Positions 45,476 to 55,312 of a stretch of 64,000 nt of DNA are shown piece by piece (positions within the stretch are counted from its first letter, which is position 1; each line of letters opens with the position of its first letter). The position numbers and the translations under genes are program-made. The DNA lies in contig NZ_LWDV01000010.1 of NCBI RefSeq assembly GCF_001693735.1, forward strand, positions 492,552-556,551, given 5' to 3'. Under the pieces are notes generated by a model that saw only the letters and a program-made list of their open reading frames with translations, did not search any database and was not told where the DNA came from. Origin of the DNA: Orenia metallireducens (GTDB lineage: Bacteria > Bacillota > Halanaerobiia > Halobacteroidales > Halobacteroidaceae).

Positions 45476-45596
45476 TAATTATAATTTATAAATTCTATAA
45501 GAATATAATAATTCCTCTATATTTTTCTTAGATATAACAAACTAGAGAAGAATCGATAAATTTTATATAACTATCTATTCTTATTACCAACAAAAA

Positions 45597-45622
45597 AAGG
45601 ACTACTGAAAAGTAGTCCTTTA
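45597..45622 (-). terminator. Terminator after the SpoIID-domain gene
   Basis: AAAGGACTACT-TTTC-AGTAGTCCTTT followed by TTTTGTTGG on the minus strand, ten bases below the stop at 45632. Confidence 0.85.
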
Positions 45623-45631
45623 AGCTAAATC

Positions 45632-47719
45632 TTAATACCTATCTTCAATTGTAGTATCGGTATAGAAATGATTTAATATATCTATATATTGATAGTTATC
45701 ATCTGCCATTGCAGCTACTGCAACTTGATCCATACCAACACTGTGTCCCCAACCACCACCATAGAATAGGAAACTGACTAGTTTACCATCTTGATATTGT
45801 GGTTGAATCCAGAAACGATTACTGCGTAAACCACCAAATTTAGAACGTAAGCTATAAGTGATTTCTTTCTCCTCTTCTGTTCCCACTACTAATAGAGATT
45901 TTACACTACCAGCTTTTCCTCTATAGGTAGGAACAATCTTCTTAATTCCTTTAATTCCCAAGCTATTTTCTAAATATTCTACTGAGAGATTACGTTGCCA
46001 ACGATAATGGCTCTCCTTTGTATACTGTAATGCTTTGGAATATGAATCTGGAGACTTCCTCAACCAGTCCTTTAATTCTGCAGGATTTAGAGGGAATTGA
46101 GAATCTTCTTTTTCAGTAGACACTGCTCTTAAATAACCTATTTCAAAGGTCCATACATCTTCACTATTCTCTGTATATCCTCCAGAGTTGGCACTATAAA
46201 CAGCATTAACTGCTTTACCATTATAAGTCATCACTTCACCTGCTGTCTCTAGTACAGCTTGATTGGAATTAGGATGTTCCCGATTAATTCCTCGATAAGC
46301 AGCACAGTGAACGTCAGAACATAAGTCATATCCATCTTTAGAGTGCTTACCTAAGTTAGCTAGTGTATAACTTCTAGCAGCTACCGCCTGTGTCTTTAGA
46401 GCCTCTATAGGCCATAACGCTGACATTTCAGAAGGAATAACAGCCATTAGATATTCTTCCATATGAACTAAGTTAACTACAGTAATTCCCTTCTCTTGAG
46501 GAATTAACTCTAATGCTCCACGATATTGGCGATCTTCAATACCTCCCCAATAATATCCTCTTCCATAAATTATATTATGCACTAGTACTGGAGCATACTC
46601 TTTGGGTCTTACTTGAATAGAGTCACTAAACACTATCTCTTTCTCACCAGCTATTAGATAGTACTTATCATCTCTAATAATAGCCTTTACAAGCTCTGAC
46701 TTCTTACCTTCTAAAATAATTTTTTCCCCTTCTTTGATTATAAAGTCACTACCTACTCTAAAATATACCTCTTCTTCATCCTCGATAATTCCTATTCTCA
46801 ACTCTCTTCCTGGGCTTTCAATAGGTTTTATCTCCTTGAAAGTCACCACTTTAGGAATCTCTCTCTTTCTCTCTTCTGGCAATGTTAAATCTTTATCATC
46901 AAAATATTCTGGATGCTCTTCTTTTAGTCGGTCTAGATTCTCTTGAATTGCTTGGTCACTAGAATTCTCTTTATTTGCTTGTTTTAAATATATAACGGCA
47001 TTTCTATCTTCACCTAAATTTAGATAAGATAATGCAATCATTCTATTTACACCTTTTAAGCTTCCATCGGTTGTTAGTGCTTTTTTGTAATTATCTATAG
47101 CAATACTATACTTTCCTTGAACAAAGTTAATCTTACCTAATTGGTAGTAGCCTAAAGCAAAATTATTATAACCTAATGCACTTCTAATATAATCCTCTGC
47201 TTGCTGATAGTTCTCTTCTTTAAAGGATATTAAACTCAAATAATAATTAGTATCTCTTAAGATAAATTTATCTTCTGACTGTGAGTTTAATATCTTTTCC
47301 AATTCAATTTTCGCTTCATTAATTTTATCTAAATTATAATAAGCAATAGCCAAATCCAACCTAATATCAACATAATCTTCTTTTTCTAATATTGCTTCAT
47401 ATTCTTTAATAACTAAACTATATTCACCTAAAGTTTCATAAACTGATGCCAAATTCTCTCTAGCAATCTTATTATCTTTATATTCTAATATCTGCTTATA
47501 TTTTTCTATACTCTCATCATATTCCCCTTGGTAATATAAAGATCTTGCTTCATCCAATAGTTTGTCTAAATCATAAACAACTTGCTCCTCTTGATTCTCT
47601 TTAACTTCTTGCTGACTTGAGTGATTATAATAAGCAAATATTCCAGAACTTATAAGTGATAACAAGATTACACCTATTGCTGTAACTTTTAAATATTTGT
47701 CTTCTAATTTATTCCACAT
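45632..47719 (-). CDS. TPR-SpoIID/LytB-domain protein
   Basis: 695 residues. N-terminal membrane anchor (~10-32, YLKVTAIGVILLSLISSGIFAYY), then about six TPR units (~50-265: YYQGEYDESIEKYKQILEYK, TLGEYSLVIKEYEAIL, AYYNLDKINEAKIELEKIL), a linker, and a SpoIID domain (~375-690). SpoIID landmarks: YRGALELIPQ, MEEYLMAVIPSEM, ALKTQAVAARSYTL, TAGEVMTYNGKAVNAVYSAN, GGYTENSEDVW and the end GWGHSVGMDQVAV. In sporulation SpoIID is a lytic transglycosylase; SpoIID-like proteins also occur in non-sporulating envelopes, including a known amidase enhancer (LytB). The TPR extension suggests recruitment to a complex, possibly the adjacent envelope cluster. Confidence 0.92.
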   Translation of the reverse strand: MWNKLEDKYLKVTAIGVILLSLISSGIFAYYNHSSQQEVKENQEEQVVYDLDKLLDEARSLYYQGEYDESIEKYKQILEYKDNKIARENLASVYETLGEYSLVIKEYEAILEKEDYVDIRLDLAIAYYNLDKINEAKIELEKILNSQSEDKFILRDTNYYLSLISFKEENYQQAEDYIRSALGYNNFALGYYQLGKINFVQGKYSIAIDNYKKALTTDGSLKGVNRMIALSYLNLGEDRNAVIYLKQANKENSSDQAIQENLDRLKEEHPEYFDDKDLTLPEERKREIPKVVTFKEIKPIESPGRELRIGIIEDEEEVYFRVGSDFIIKEGEKIILEGKKSELVKAIIRDDKYYLIAGEKEIVFSDSIQVRPKEYAPVLVHNIIYGRGYYWGGIEDRQYRGALELIPQEKGITVVNLVHMEEYLMAVIPSEMSALWPIEALKTQAVAARSYTLANLGKHSKDGYDLCSDVHCAAYRGINREHPNSNQAVLETAGEVMTYNGKAVNAVYSANSGGYTENSEDVWTFEIGYLRAVSTEKEDSQFPLNPAELKDWLRKSPDSYSKALQYTKESHYRWQRNLSVEYLENSLGIKGIKKIVPTYRGKAGSVKSLLVVGTEEEKEITYSLRSKFGGLRSNRFWIQPQYQDGKLVSFLFYGGGWGHSVGMDQVAVAAMADDNYQYIDILNHFYTDTTIEDRY

Positions 47720-47843
47720 AATACCACACCTTTCATTTCCAGTTCGTTTTAGGTGTTTGCACTCTTAATTATAACGTGCCCAAACTAGTATAACAATGAA
47801 TAATTATTGGTAACTAGAAAGTTTATGTAGATGTAAAAATTAA

Positions 47844-47871
47844 AAAAAGCCAACTTAAGAGCCGGCTTTTT
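47844..47871 (-). terminator. Terminator after galU
   Basis: AAAAAGCC/GGCTTTTT arms with an inner GGCTC..., T run on the minus strand, ten bases past the galU stop. Confidence 0.75.
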
Positions 47872-47880
47872 ATACTAAAC

Positions 47881-48768
47881 TTACTCAAATATTCCCTTAT
47901 TCTCTTTAAAAAACTTATTTAAATACGCTTTAAACTCATCTTTAATATCTTCACGCCCCATAGCAAATTCGATAGTTGCCTCCAAAAATCCTAATTTATT
48001 TCCTATATCATATCTCTTTCCACTAAAGACCTTTGCATAAACCTGCTCTTTATCCATCAACTTCTGCAAGGCATCCGTTAATTGAATCTCATTACCTTTA
48101 CCTGGTGGAGTATTCTCTAATATATTGAATATCTCTGGGGTAATAATATATCTTCCTAAAATAGCAATATTAGAAGGTGCATCCTCTAAATTAGGCTTCT
48201 CAACCAATGCTCTAACTTTATACAGATTATCATATTGTTCAGAATAATCTACAATTCCATACTTATGTACCAAATTATCAGGTACTTCTTGTACACCAAT
48301 AATAGTAGATTCTTTCTCTTCAAACTCTTCAATTAACTGTCTAGTTACAGGCTTATCAGCATTGACAATATCATCACCTAATAACACAGCAAAAGGCTCA
48401 TTACCTATAAAGGTCTTAGCACACAAAATAGCATGTCCTAAACCTTTAGTCTCTTTCTGTCTTACATAATGAACATTAATCAAATCTGATATGTCTCTAA
48501 CAGTCTCTAATAATTCCTTCTTTCCTTTAGCCTCTAGAGCCAGCTCCAACTCTAGGTTTCTATCAAAGTGATCTTCTATAGCCCGTTTATGCTTTCCAGT
48601 TATGATAATCAAATCTTCAATTCCAGAAGCTACAGCCTCTTCAACAATATATTGAATAGTAGGCTTATCTACTATTGGTAACATCTCCTTAGGCTGTGCC
48701 TTGGTAGCTGGTAAAAATCTAGTTCCTAAACCTGCTGCTGGAATTACTGCTTTTCTTACCTTCATCAA
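47881..48768 (-). CDS. galU: UTP-glucose-1-phosphate uridylyltransferase
   Basis: Makes UDP-glucose from UTP and glucose-1-P, 295 residues. Nucleotide loop AAGLGTRFLPATKAQPKEMLP (~11-31), sugar-binding IQYIVEEAVASGIEDLIIITG, FAVLLGDDIV with the metal-binding Asp, and VEKPNLEDAPSNIAILGRYI. Its product is the substrate of the UDP-glucose dehydrogenases in the same cluster. ATG after AGGAGTGAG. No terminator is evident between wecB and galU, so they may be co-transcribed. Confidence 0.96.
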   Translation of the reverse strand: MMKVRKAVIPAAGLGTRFLPATKAQPKEMLPIVDKPTIQYIVEEAVASGIEDLIIITGKHKRAIEDHFDRNLELELALEAKGKKELLETVRDISDLINVHYVRQKETKGLGHAILCAKTFIGNEPFAVLLGDDIVNADKPVTRQLIEEFEEKESTIIGVQEVPDNLVHKYGIVDYSEQYDNLYKVRALVEKPNLEDAPSNIAILGRYIITPEIFNILENTPPGKGNEIQLTDALQKLMDKEQVYAKVFSGKRYDIGNKLGFLEATIEFAMGREDIKDEFKAYLNKFFKENKGIFE

Positions 48769-49004
48769 CTCACTCCTTTAATAATTTACAATTAACTATG
48801 TACAGTTAGAAGAACAAATTCTCAAAAGAATTAACTAAACAGTACATTAATAAAATATTTATATAATGTCTGCTTTATAATCTTAATTGTAAGTTGTACA
48901 TTCAAGAATATCTTAGTATCTTCATACTAACAATAGTCATTATTTAAATTTTGATTCAAGTAATTGGTCACTAATCATTAATTTTTAACTACTTACTACA
49001 TTAA

Positions 49005-50186
49005 TTAAGGATTCATTTCCAAAATCCTCTCTTCTTCACCAATAAATTCTTCCAATTTATCTTGTCGATAACCAAAATAATAGAGAATCATCTCAACAAT
49101 TCTTCTGCTAGCTACCCCATCTCCATAAGGGTTAATAGCATTAGACATTTGGCTATATTCTTGCTCATTCTCAATTAAGCTATTAGCTACATATATGATT
49201 TCATCCTTACCTGTCCCTATAAGCTTAACAGTTCCTGCTTCTATTGCCTCAGGTCTTTCGGTAGTATCCCTTAGTACTAAAACTGGCTTTCCTAAGCTTG
49301 GAGCCTCTTCTTGTATTCCCCCAGAGTCAGTCATGATTAGATAGACCTTTGCCATCAAATTAGCAAACTCTTTATAGGATAATGGCTCTATCAAGTGCAC
49401 TCTTTCTAAGCCACCTAAAATATCAGTAGCTAGCTCTCTAACCTTAGGGTTTAAATGAACTGGAAAGATAAACTCTACTTCAGGATTATCTAAAATCAGC
49501 TCTTGCACAGCACCGAAAATATTTCTAATACCTCCAGCTAAATTCTCTCTACGGTGTGTTGTTAAGAGAATAACTTTTTTATTAGTAAAATCAATTTTAT
49601 TCAATTGATTATTATCAAATATATAATTATCTTCTATAACATTAAATAAAGAATCAATTACAGTATTGCCACTAATATATATATTATCCTCACTAACATT
49701 CTCTCTTAATAAGTTCTCCTTAGCCTTATAAGTAGGAGCAAAATGAAAATTAGCCAGCACTCCTATCAAATGGCGATTAATCTCTTCAGGATAAGGTGAA
49801 TATCTATCATAACTCCGTAAACCTGCTTCTATATGTGCAATAGGTATTTGTTGATAGAAGCTGACTAAGGCTGCTACAAAGCTGGTAGTAGTATCACCAT
49901 GGACTAAGACTAAATCAGGTCTTTCCTTGATCAGAATCTCCTCTAAACCCTTTAATATTCCTGTAGTAATATCAGATAAAATCTGACCTGCTTTCATAAT
50001 ATCTAAGTCATAATCAACCCTGATATTAAATAAATCCAAAACTTGATCTAACATCTCCCGATGCTGAGCTGTTACTGTCACAATTGATTCTATCTCTTCT
50101 CTATTCTCTAACTCTTTGACTACAGGAGCCATCTTAATTGCTTCAGGGCGTGTACCAAAGATAGACATAACCTTAAGCTTGTTCAT
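49005..50186 (-). CDS. wecB: UDP-N-acetylglucosamine 2-epimerase (non-hydrolysing)
   Basis: Interconverts UDP-GlcNAc and UDP-ManNAc. About 393 residues. Family motifs: SIFGTRPEAIKMAPV (~7-21), DLVLVHGDTTTSFVAAL, AHIEAGLRSYDRYSPYPEEINR, LTTHRRENL (~210-218), the Asp/Glu pair in MTDSGGIQEEAPSLGKPVLVLR and the C-terminal PYGDGVASRRIVE. Preferred start ATG at 50186 after GGAGG; an upstream ATG at 50198 is part of that ribosome site. UDP-ManNAc would feed a wall or capsule polysaccharide; UDP-ManNAc dehydrogenase (WecC) is not separate, and the neighbouring Ugd could conceivably act on it, though it is closer to UDP-glucose dehydrogenases. Confidence 0.95.
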   Translation of the reverse strand: MNKLKVMSIFGTRPEAIKMAPVVKELENREEIESIVTVTAQHREMLDQVLDLFNIRVDYDLDIMKAGQILSDITTGILKGLEEILIKERPDLVLVHGDTTTSFVAALVSFYQQIPIAHIEAGLRSYDRYSPYPEEINRHLIGVLANFHFAPTYKAKENLLRENVSEDNIYISGNTVIDSLFNVIEDNYIFDNNQLNKIDFTNKKVILLTTHRRENLAGGIRNIFGAVQELILDNPEVEFIFPVHLNPKVRELATDILGGLERVHLIEPLSYKEFANLMAKVYLIMTDSGGIQEEAPSLGKPVLVLRDTTERPEAIEAGTVKLIGTGKDEIIYVANSLIENEQEYSQMSNAINPYGDGVASRRIVEMILYYFGYRQDKLEEFIGEEERILEMNP

Positions 50187-50254
50187 AATCTCCTCCATAA
50201 TTAATTTTAAAACTAGTATATGGAGAAAGATGATAAAATATTACAGAACTATTT

Positions 50255-50367
50255 TTGCCAAAGATTGACAAGGATCTACACAGATTAGTTAAAACCATTT
50301 CAAATAATAAACTAATTTAATTTTTTGACCTTTATCCTTGTTTTATCTGTGTCAATCTGTGGCTAAC
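50255..50367. repeat. Imperfect palindromic intergenic repeat (CACAGATT family)
   Basis: Left arm TTGCCAAAGATTGACAAGG plus ATCTACACAGATTAG; right arm ATCCTTGTTTTATCTGTG plus TCAATCTGTGGCTAAC. Same family as 9781-9883. It separates ugd and wecB and could fold into a long hairpin. Confidence 0.65.
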
Positions 50368-50475
50368 TAATTTCTTTTATCTCTAGCAATAAGAATAAGA
50401 ACCAAAAGTAAATACTCATAACTTTTATTCCTAATTACTCTATACTCTTTTCTCCTCTAATTCACAATTATATTG

Positions 50476-51642
50476 TTAGTCTCTTCTATATAGGTCTCTT
50501 GTATATACTTTATCCTCTACATCTTCTAACTCTTGGTTCATTCTATTAGCAACTATAACATCTGATATATCTTTAAACTCTTCTAAATCTCTTATCACTT
50601 TTGAATGTAAGAACTCTTCCTCTTTTAAGGTTGGTTCATAGACAACTACCTCTATCCCCTTGGCTTTAATCCTTTCCATTACCCCTTGTATAGATGATGC
50701 TCTAAAGTTATCAGAACCTGTCTTCATAGTTAAACGATATATTCCTACTACCTCAGGATTCTTCTTTAAGATTACCTCAGCAATATGATCTTTTCTTGTA
50801 TCATTAGCATCTACTATAGCAGCAATTATATTGTTTGGTACATCAGCATAATTTGCTCTAAGCTGTTTGGTATCCTTTGGTAAGCAGTAACCTCCATAAC
50901 CAAAAGATGGATTATTATAATGGCTACCTATTCTTGGATCAAGGCAGACACCTTCTATGATTTGTTTGGTATCAAGACCTTTTAATTCAGCATAGGTATC
51001 CAATTCATTAAAATATGATACTCTCAAGGCTAAATAGGTATTAGCAAATAACTTAATAGCCTCTGCTTCTGTAGAACCAGTAAATAAGACTGGAATGTCT
51101 TCTTTTATAGCCCCTTCAGCCAACAACTTTGCAAACTTTTCTGCCCTTTGAGACTCTTCTCCTACTACTATTCGTGAAGGATATAAGTTATCATATAATG
51201 CCTTACCCTCTCTTAAAAACTCTGGTGAGAAGATAATATTATCTGTAGCATATTTTGCTTTAATAGCCTTAGTATAGCCTACTGGTATTGTAGATTTGAT
51301 TACCATTACAGCATCAGGATTTATCTCTAATACATCCTCTATCACAGCTTCGACTGTTTTGGTATTAAAATAATTCTTCTCTATATCATAATCTGTTGGA
51401 GTAGCAATTATTATAAATTCTGCATCCTTATAAGCTTCTTCTTTATCTAAAGTTGCTGTTAAATCTAACTCCTTGTTAGCTAAATACTCCTCTATCTCTT
51501 GGTCTACAATCGGTGACTTCTGATTGTTGATTAAATCTACCTTTTCCTGTACTATATCTAAAGCCACTACCTCATTATTTTGAGCCAAAAGTACTGCATT
51601 GGATAATCCTACATAGCCTGTTCCTGCTACGGCGATTTTCAT
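50476..51642 (-). CDS. ugd: UDP-glucose 6-dehydrogenase, copy 1
   Basis: NAD-dependent two-step oxidation of UDP-glucose to UDP-glucuronate, 388 residues. NAD loop [12 protein letters not shown] (~4-15), the conserved [23 protein letters not shown] with catalytic Glu/Lys, and the catalytic Cys ~253 in [13 protein letters not shown]. Length and blocks match E. coli Ugd. Nearly identical copy at 56297-57463 and a broken third at 63349-64000. Its ATG is preceded by AAGGAGTG. UDP-glucuronate is a common capsule sugar donor. Follows the Rpn-like gene by ~80 bases. Confidence 0.94.
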   Translation of the reverse strand: MKIAVAGTGYVGLSNAVLLAQNNEVVALDIVQEKVDLINNQKSPIVDQEIEEYLANKELDLTATLDKEEAYKDAEFIIIATPTDYDIEKNYFNTKTVEAVIEDVLEINPDAVMVIKSTIPVGYTKAIKAKYATDNIIFSPEFLREGKALYDNLYPSRIVVGEESQRAEKFAKLLAEGAIKEDIPVLFTGSTEAEAIKLFANTYLALRVSYFNELDTYAELKGLDTKQIIEGVCLDPRIGSHYNNPSFGYGGYCLPKDTKQLRANYADVPNNIIAAIVDANDTRKDHIAEVILKKNPEVVGIYRLTMKTGSDNFRASSIQGVMERIKAKGIEVVVYEPTLKEEEFLHSKVIRDLEEFKDISDVIVANRMNQELEDVEDKVYTRDLYRRD

Positions 51643-51718
51643 TTTTTATTCACTCCTTTTTGAATTTTTGAGTCTTAAAAGGTGTTTTTTGGACACTGAC
51701 TATAACTAAAAATTAATG

Positions 51719-52618
51719 TTAATTTCTTTCTTTAATTAACTTTATCTGCTCCTTTGATAATTCAGTAACCTCTATAATATCATCTATATCCATCTTTTTT
51801 TCCAATAATTTCTTAGCTACTTCTAATTTGCCTTCTAATTTACCTTCTGATTTTCCTTCTAATTTACCTTCTGATTTGCCAACTTGATAAAGATTAGTCA
51901 ATTCTTTAGACATAACTTCATCACCTCCGATATTATTATTAATATCATCTCTAAATTTCAACTCTAAATCATTAGGCAAGAATAATATCCCATCTAAAAA
52001 CTCAAAGATATTATAAATCTTTCTTCTACTATAGCCTCTATCTATTAATAATCTAAATAATTTTTTCTTAAAATTATATCTTAGCTCATCTTGACCTTTA
52101 CTTTTTAAAGTATATAAACCTGCTAAGATAACCATAGCAAAAGGATTATTCAGCTTAAGCAATTCTTCCTCTCTCTGCTCTAATATCTTATAACTATTGT
52201 ATTCATAATTTAGCTTTGTTCCATGAAAATCATAATCAAAACTATTTGGCTTGTAATTCTCTCTATCTTCAGTAAATATAGCTAAAGCCACTATTTTCTT
52301 ATTATACTTGTCATAAATTCGATAGAAATACTTAAACATCCTAGAACTAAACTCTACTTCATAATAACCCTGTACCTCTAAATGAACCAAAATCCAATTC
52401 TCTCTACCATCCTTAAGGTAAACCTTAACCAATCTATCAGCCATCTTCTTACCTTCTAAGGTCTTATCCATTATATTTGCAAGTTCATTATCTAAAAACT
52501 CATAGCCCTGACTAAAATCAACCTGCTGATACAACTTAGGCATAAAAAAGTTTAGAAAGTCTTCAAATAAATCTTCAATTATTTCTTTCCATAATAAATC
52601 TGGCATCTCCCGCTCCAT
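51719..52618 (-). CDS. Rpn-family recombination-promoting nuclease-like protein
   Basis: 299 residues, PD-(D/E)xK superfamily of the Rpn/YhgA (putative transposase_31) group, known in E. coli (RpnA-E) as Ca-stimulated DNA endonucleases that promote RecA-independent recombination. The nuclease core (~30-110) has KVYLKDGRENWILVHLEVQG with the acidic-x-Gln step, and a C-terminal tail with repeated SEGKLEGK units (~252-268) encoded by 12-base direct repeats, then a helical end (ELSKEQIKLIKERN). The repeats could vary by slippage. It lies alone among polysaccharide genes, like a mobile-associated passenger. Start: ATG at 52618, with a weak GGGGAATTAT upstream. Confidence 0.85.
   Translation of the reverse strand: MEREMPDLLWKEIIEDLFEDFLNFFMPKLYQQVDFSQGYEFLDNELANIMDKTLEGKKMADRLVKVYLKDGRENWILVHLEVQGYYEVEFSSRMFKYFYRIYDKYNKKIVALAIFTEDRENYKPNSFDYDFHGTKLNYEYNSYKILEQREEELLKLNNPFAMVILAGLYTLKSKGQDELRYNFKKKLFRLLIDRGYSRRKIYNIFEFLDGILFLPNDLELKFRDDINNNIGGDEVMSKELTNLYQVGKSEGKLEGKSEGKLEGKLEVAKKLLEKKMDIDDIIEVTELSKEQIKLIKERN
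51820..51880. repeat. Five 12-base direct repeats inside the Rpn-like gene
   Basis: On the plus strand TTCTAATTTGCC, TTCTAATTTACC, TTCTGATTTTCC, TTCTAATTTACC and TTCTGATTTGCC follow one another without gaps, encoding alternating GKLE/GKSE units. Copy-number change would add or remove four residues without shifting the frame. Confidence 0.85.
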
Positions 52619-52936
52619 CTATAATTCCCCTCCAAACATCATTAAACACAATAATAATTATATCATAATTTATTATTTTCCAAAAGTTGAGATGCTAATA
52701 AAATAAAGGATAACGATTATAGTTTCATAGACCTTATAACAATTTTTAAGTTCTTAAAAAATTAAAATATTTTTTTGGAGACTGACTTTCACAGACTGAG
52801 AACCGACTTAAAAAACTTAATAATTTAAAGCTTTTAATCTGTATTGAGTCTGTATAAACCTATGTAAAATATCTTAATTTTTATCTTTTAATATAATCCA
52901 TATTATATTAATTTAATAAAGGCTACTCTAATAATA
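52619..52936. other. Intergenic region upstream of the Rpn-like gene
   Basis: AT-rich. Between ~52773 and 52862 a weak imperfect inverted repeat (GGAGACTGACTTTCACAGAC...AATCTGTATTGAGTCTGTAT) is a diverged relative of the CACAGATT family. Nothing else recognised. Confidence 0.4.
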
Positions 52937-52959
52937 AAAGTACGGAATCCCGCACTTTT
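52937..52959 (-). terminator. Terminator after sat
   Basis: AAAAGTGCGGGATTCCGTAC, continuing TTTT, hairpin with T-rich 3' side on the minus strand, 18 bases below the sat stop. Confidence 0.8.
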
Positions 52960-52976
52960 ATGTACTCTATTCAAAT

Positions 52977-54134
52977 TTATTTATTAGTTGACATACCTTT
53001 AATTAATACATCTGCAACCTCTGGTCTAGTCATCTCTTTTGGAGGTCTTTTTCCAGCTCTTAATAGTCCTCTTACTTTAGTACCACTTAAGAAAATATGA
53101 TCTTCTTTACCATGAGGGCAGGTTTTAGCAGTAGCCATAGATTCACACTCTTTGCAATAGAAGGAATGTTCAAATTTTAAAGGTTCAATTCCTATCTCTT
53201 CTTCCTTAAAGTTATCAAACATCTCTTGAGCCTCATAGGTTCCATAATAATCACCAACACCAGCATGGTCACGCCCAACGATAAAGTGAGTACACCCATA
53301 ATTTTTGCGGCATAAAGCATGGAATACAGCCTCTCTTGGTCCTGCATATCTCATTGCTGCTGGAAATACCGCTAGAGCAATCCTATCTCTAGGATAAATC
53401 TTATCCATTACTACTTCATAGCTTTCAATTCTATATTCTACTGGTACATCATCACTTTTTGTCTTACCAACTAATGGTGTCAACAATAATCCATCACAAA
53501 TCTCTAAACCACATTTTTGAATATATTCATGGGCTCTATGTATAGGATTTCTCGTTTGAAAGCCAACTACTCTATTCCAGCCTTTTTCTTCAATCATAGC
53601 TCGTACATCTTTAGGATCTAATCTATACTGATTAAACATATCGTGTTCGATTCTTCTTACTAAAGATATCTTACCACCTAGTAATATCTCTCCTCTTTGA
53701 TATACCTGAGCTACACCAGGGTGTGAATCTTCTTTAGTCTTATATACTAACTCAGCTTCTTTCTCCTTATTATAAGAATATTTATCCTCTAAATGCAAAA
53801 TAGCATAGACTTTACCTTCTGTATCTGTTAATGCTACATCCTCACCAGCCTCTAAACTATCAGCTTCTTCCTGACTAACCCCTAATACAACTGGAATAGT
53901 CCATGGTAAACCATTAGTTAAGTACATATCTTCTACAACACTAGTATAATCCTTTTCAGTCATAAACCCTTCTAACGGACTATAGAGTCCAATTGCTATA
54001 TTCTCTGCCTCAGTTAAATCACGCAAGCTTAATTTCACTTGTGGCAGTTGTTCTGCTTTGCTTAATAGTTCTTCTCTTTCAGCCCCTTCTACAACTCGAT
54101 TAATGAGTCTACCTCCATGTGCTTCAATCAACAT
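52977..54134 (-). CDS. sat: Sulfate adenylyltransferase (ATP sulfurylase)
   Basis: Forms adenosine 5'-phosphosulfate (APS) from sulfate and ATP. 385 residues, single-domain homo-oligomeric type. Catalytic blocks: [19 protein letters not shown] (RNPxHxxH, ~185-203), [32 protein letters not shown] and [11 protein letters not shown]. Its zinc/structural Cys cluster [20 protein letters not shown] lies near the end, followed by [17 protein letters not shown]. First of three clustered sulfate genes with a PHP phosphoesterase and cysC. No APS reductase or PAPS reductase is nearby, so the pathway here leads to PAPS, not sulfide. Confidence 0.95.
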   Translation of the reverse strand: MLIEAHGGRLINRVVEGAEREELLSKAEQLPQVKLSLRDLTEAENIAIGLYSPLEGFMTEKDYTSVVEDMYLTNGLPWTIPVVLGVSQEEADSLEAGEDVALTDTEGKVYAILHLEDKYSYNKEKEAELVYKTKEDSHPGVAQVYQRGEILLGGKISLVRRIEHDMFNQYRLDPKDVRAMIEEKGWNRVVGFQTRNPIHRAHEYIQKCGLEICDGLLLTPLVGKTKSDDVPVEYRIESYEVVMDKIYPRDRIALAVFPAAMRYAGPREAVFHALCRKNYGCTHFIVGRDHAGVGDYYGTYEAQEMFDNFKEEEIGIEPLKFEHSFYCKECESMATAKTCPHGKEDHIFLSGTKVRGLLRAGKRPPKEMTRPEVADVLIKGMSTNK

Positions 54135-54198
54135 CTTAACAACTCCTTATAATTAATTTACAATGTACAGTTTACAGTGTGCAATTTGTAATTATTTA

Positions 54199-55011
54199 TT
54201 ACTTCTTCAATCCTTCTAGTACACTACAAGGTACATCAACTGTCCCTAATAAATACTTATCCTCATTAGCAGGTCCATGGCAATCAGAACCACCAGTAAT
54301 AATTAAGTTATTCTCTTGAGCTAAAGATAGATAATACTGAGTCTCTTCTTCACTATGCTTAGAGTAATAAACCTCTATCCCATCTAAGCCATCATAAGCA
54401 ATTAACTCTTTAACAATCTGGTTATTATCAATTATCCCAGGGTGAGCCAAGACAACTATTCCACCTGCACCTTTAATCAAGCTGATAGCATCCTCTGGCT
54501 TCAATTGATATTTAGGAACATAGGCTGGACCACCATCCTCTAAATAATCATCAAAGGCTTCTTGCATAGCTTCAACATATCCTTCCTCTACCATCAGACG
54601 AGCAATATGAGGACGTCCTACCCCTGTATCACCAGAAATCTCTTTTAGTCTATCAAAATCTAATTTTATATCTAAATCAGATAACTTATCTAAAATCTGC
54701 TTAGCCCTTACTTCCCGAGAGTTCTGTAAGTTATCTATTATTTCTAATAATTTATCATTCTTATAATCAATACAATAACCTAAAATATCGATTCTCTCCC
54801 CTTGATAATAAGTAGTTAACTCAATCCCAGGTATAACTTCTATTCCTAATTCTCTTCCTTTTTTTATAGCCTCTTCTACTCCTGCTACAGTATCATGATC
54901 AGTAACTGCAATCACTGATAAATCTCTTCTCTTTGCTTCTTCAATTAGTTCTGTTGGAGTAAAAGAACCATCAGAGGCTATAGTATGAATATGTAAATCG
55001 ATCTTTTTCAT
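54199..55011 (-). CDS. PHP-domain phosphoesterase, possible pAp phosphatase
   Basis: 270 residues, polymerase-and-histidinol-phosphatase superfamily, YciV/RNase AM-like. Metal ligands visible: DLHIHTIASDGSFTP (His ~7, 9, Asp ~14), VTDHDTVAGV, PGIELTT, VVLAHPG and GGSDCHGP near the end. Characterised relatives hydrolyse 3',5'-nucleoside bisphosphates (pAp) or degrade short RNA 5' to 3'. Sandwiched between sat and cysC on the same strand, so removal of pAp, the by-product of PAPS-dependent sulfotransfer, is an attractive though unproven role. ATG after GGGAAAAT. Confidence 0.88.
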   Translation of the reverse strand: MKKIDLHIHTIASDGSFTPTELIEEAKRRDLSVIAVTDHDTVAGVEEAIKKGRELGIEVIPGIELTTYYQGERIDILGYCIDYKNDKLLEIIDNLQNSREVRAKQILDKLSDLDIKLDFDRLKEISGDTGVGRPHIARLMVEEGYVEAMQEAFDDYLEDGGPAYVPKYQLKPEDAISLIKGAGGIVVLAHPGIIDNNQIVKELIAYDGLDGIEVYYSKHSEEETQYYLSLAQENNLIITGGSDCHGPANEDKYLLGTVDVPCSVLEGLKK

Positions 55012-55312
55012 TATTTTCCCTCATTCCTTTGCTTTTATAGACTTTAAAAATTTAAAAACTTAATTTTAACTACGAGTATACACTAATTTGCACGAATAAA
55101 AACTTAAAATAATATTTAAAACTTTAAACCTTATTAACTATAAATAGTTTTATAAATATTCTAAGGTTTTACTTTTTGATTAGCCTTATTCGTATTTATC
55201 TGTGCCCATTCGTGGTTCTAAATTGGTTTTAGAATATTTTAAAGCTTTACCCATTTACTACTCTTATTCGTGTTTCTTTAATATTATTTTTTGAACTTAA
55301 CTGTCAACTGTT
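55012..55312. repeat. Imperfect palindromic repeat between the PHP gene and cysC
   Basis: Left arm near 55069 reads ACTACGAGTATACAC then GCACGAATAAAAAC; right arm reads ATTCGTATTTATCTGTGCCC then ATTCGTGGTTC (to 55218). Related to the CACGGAT/CACAGAT family. A further TTACCCATTTACTACTC and ACTGTCAACTG word lie nearby. No gene. Confidence 0.55.
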
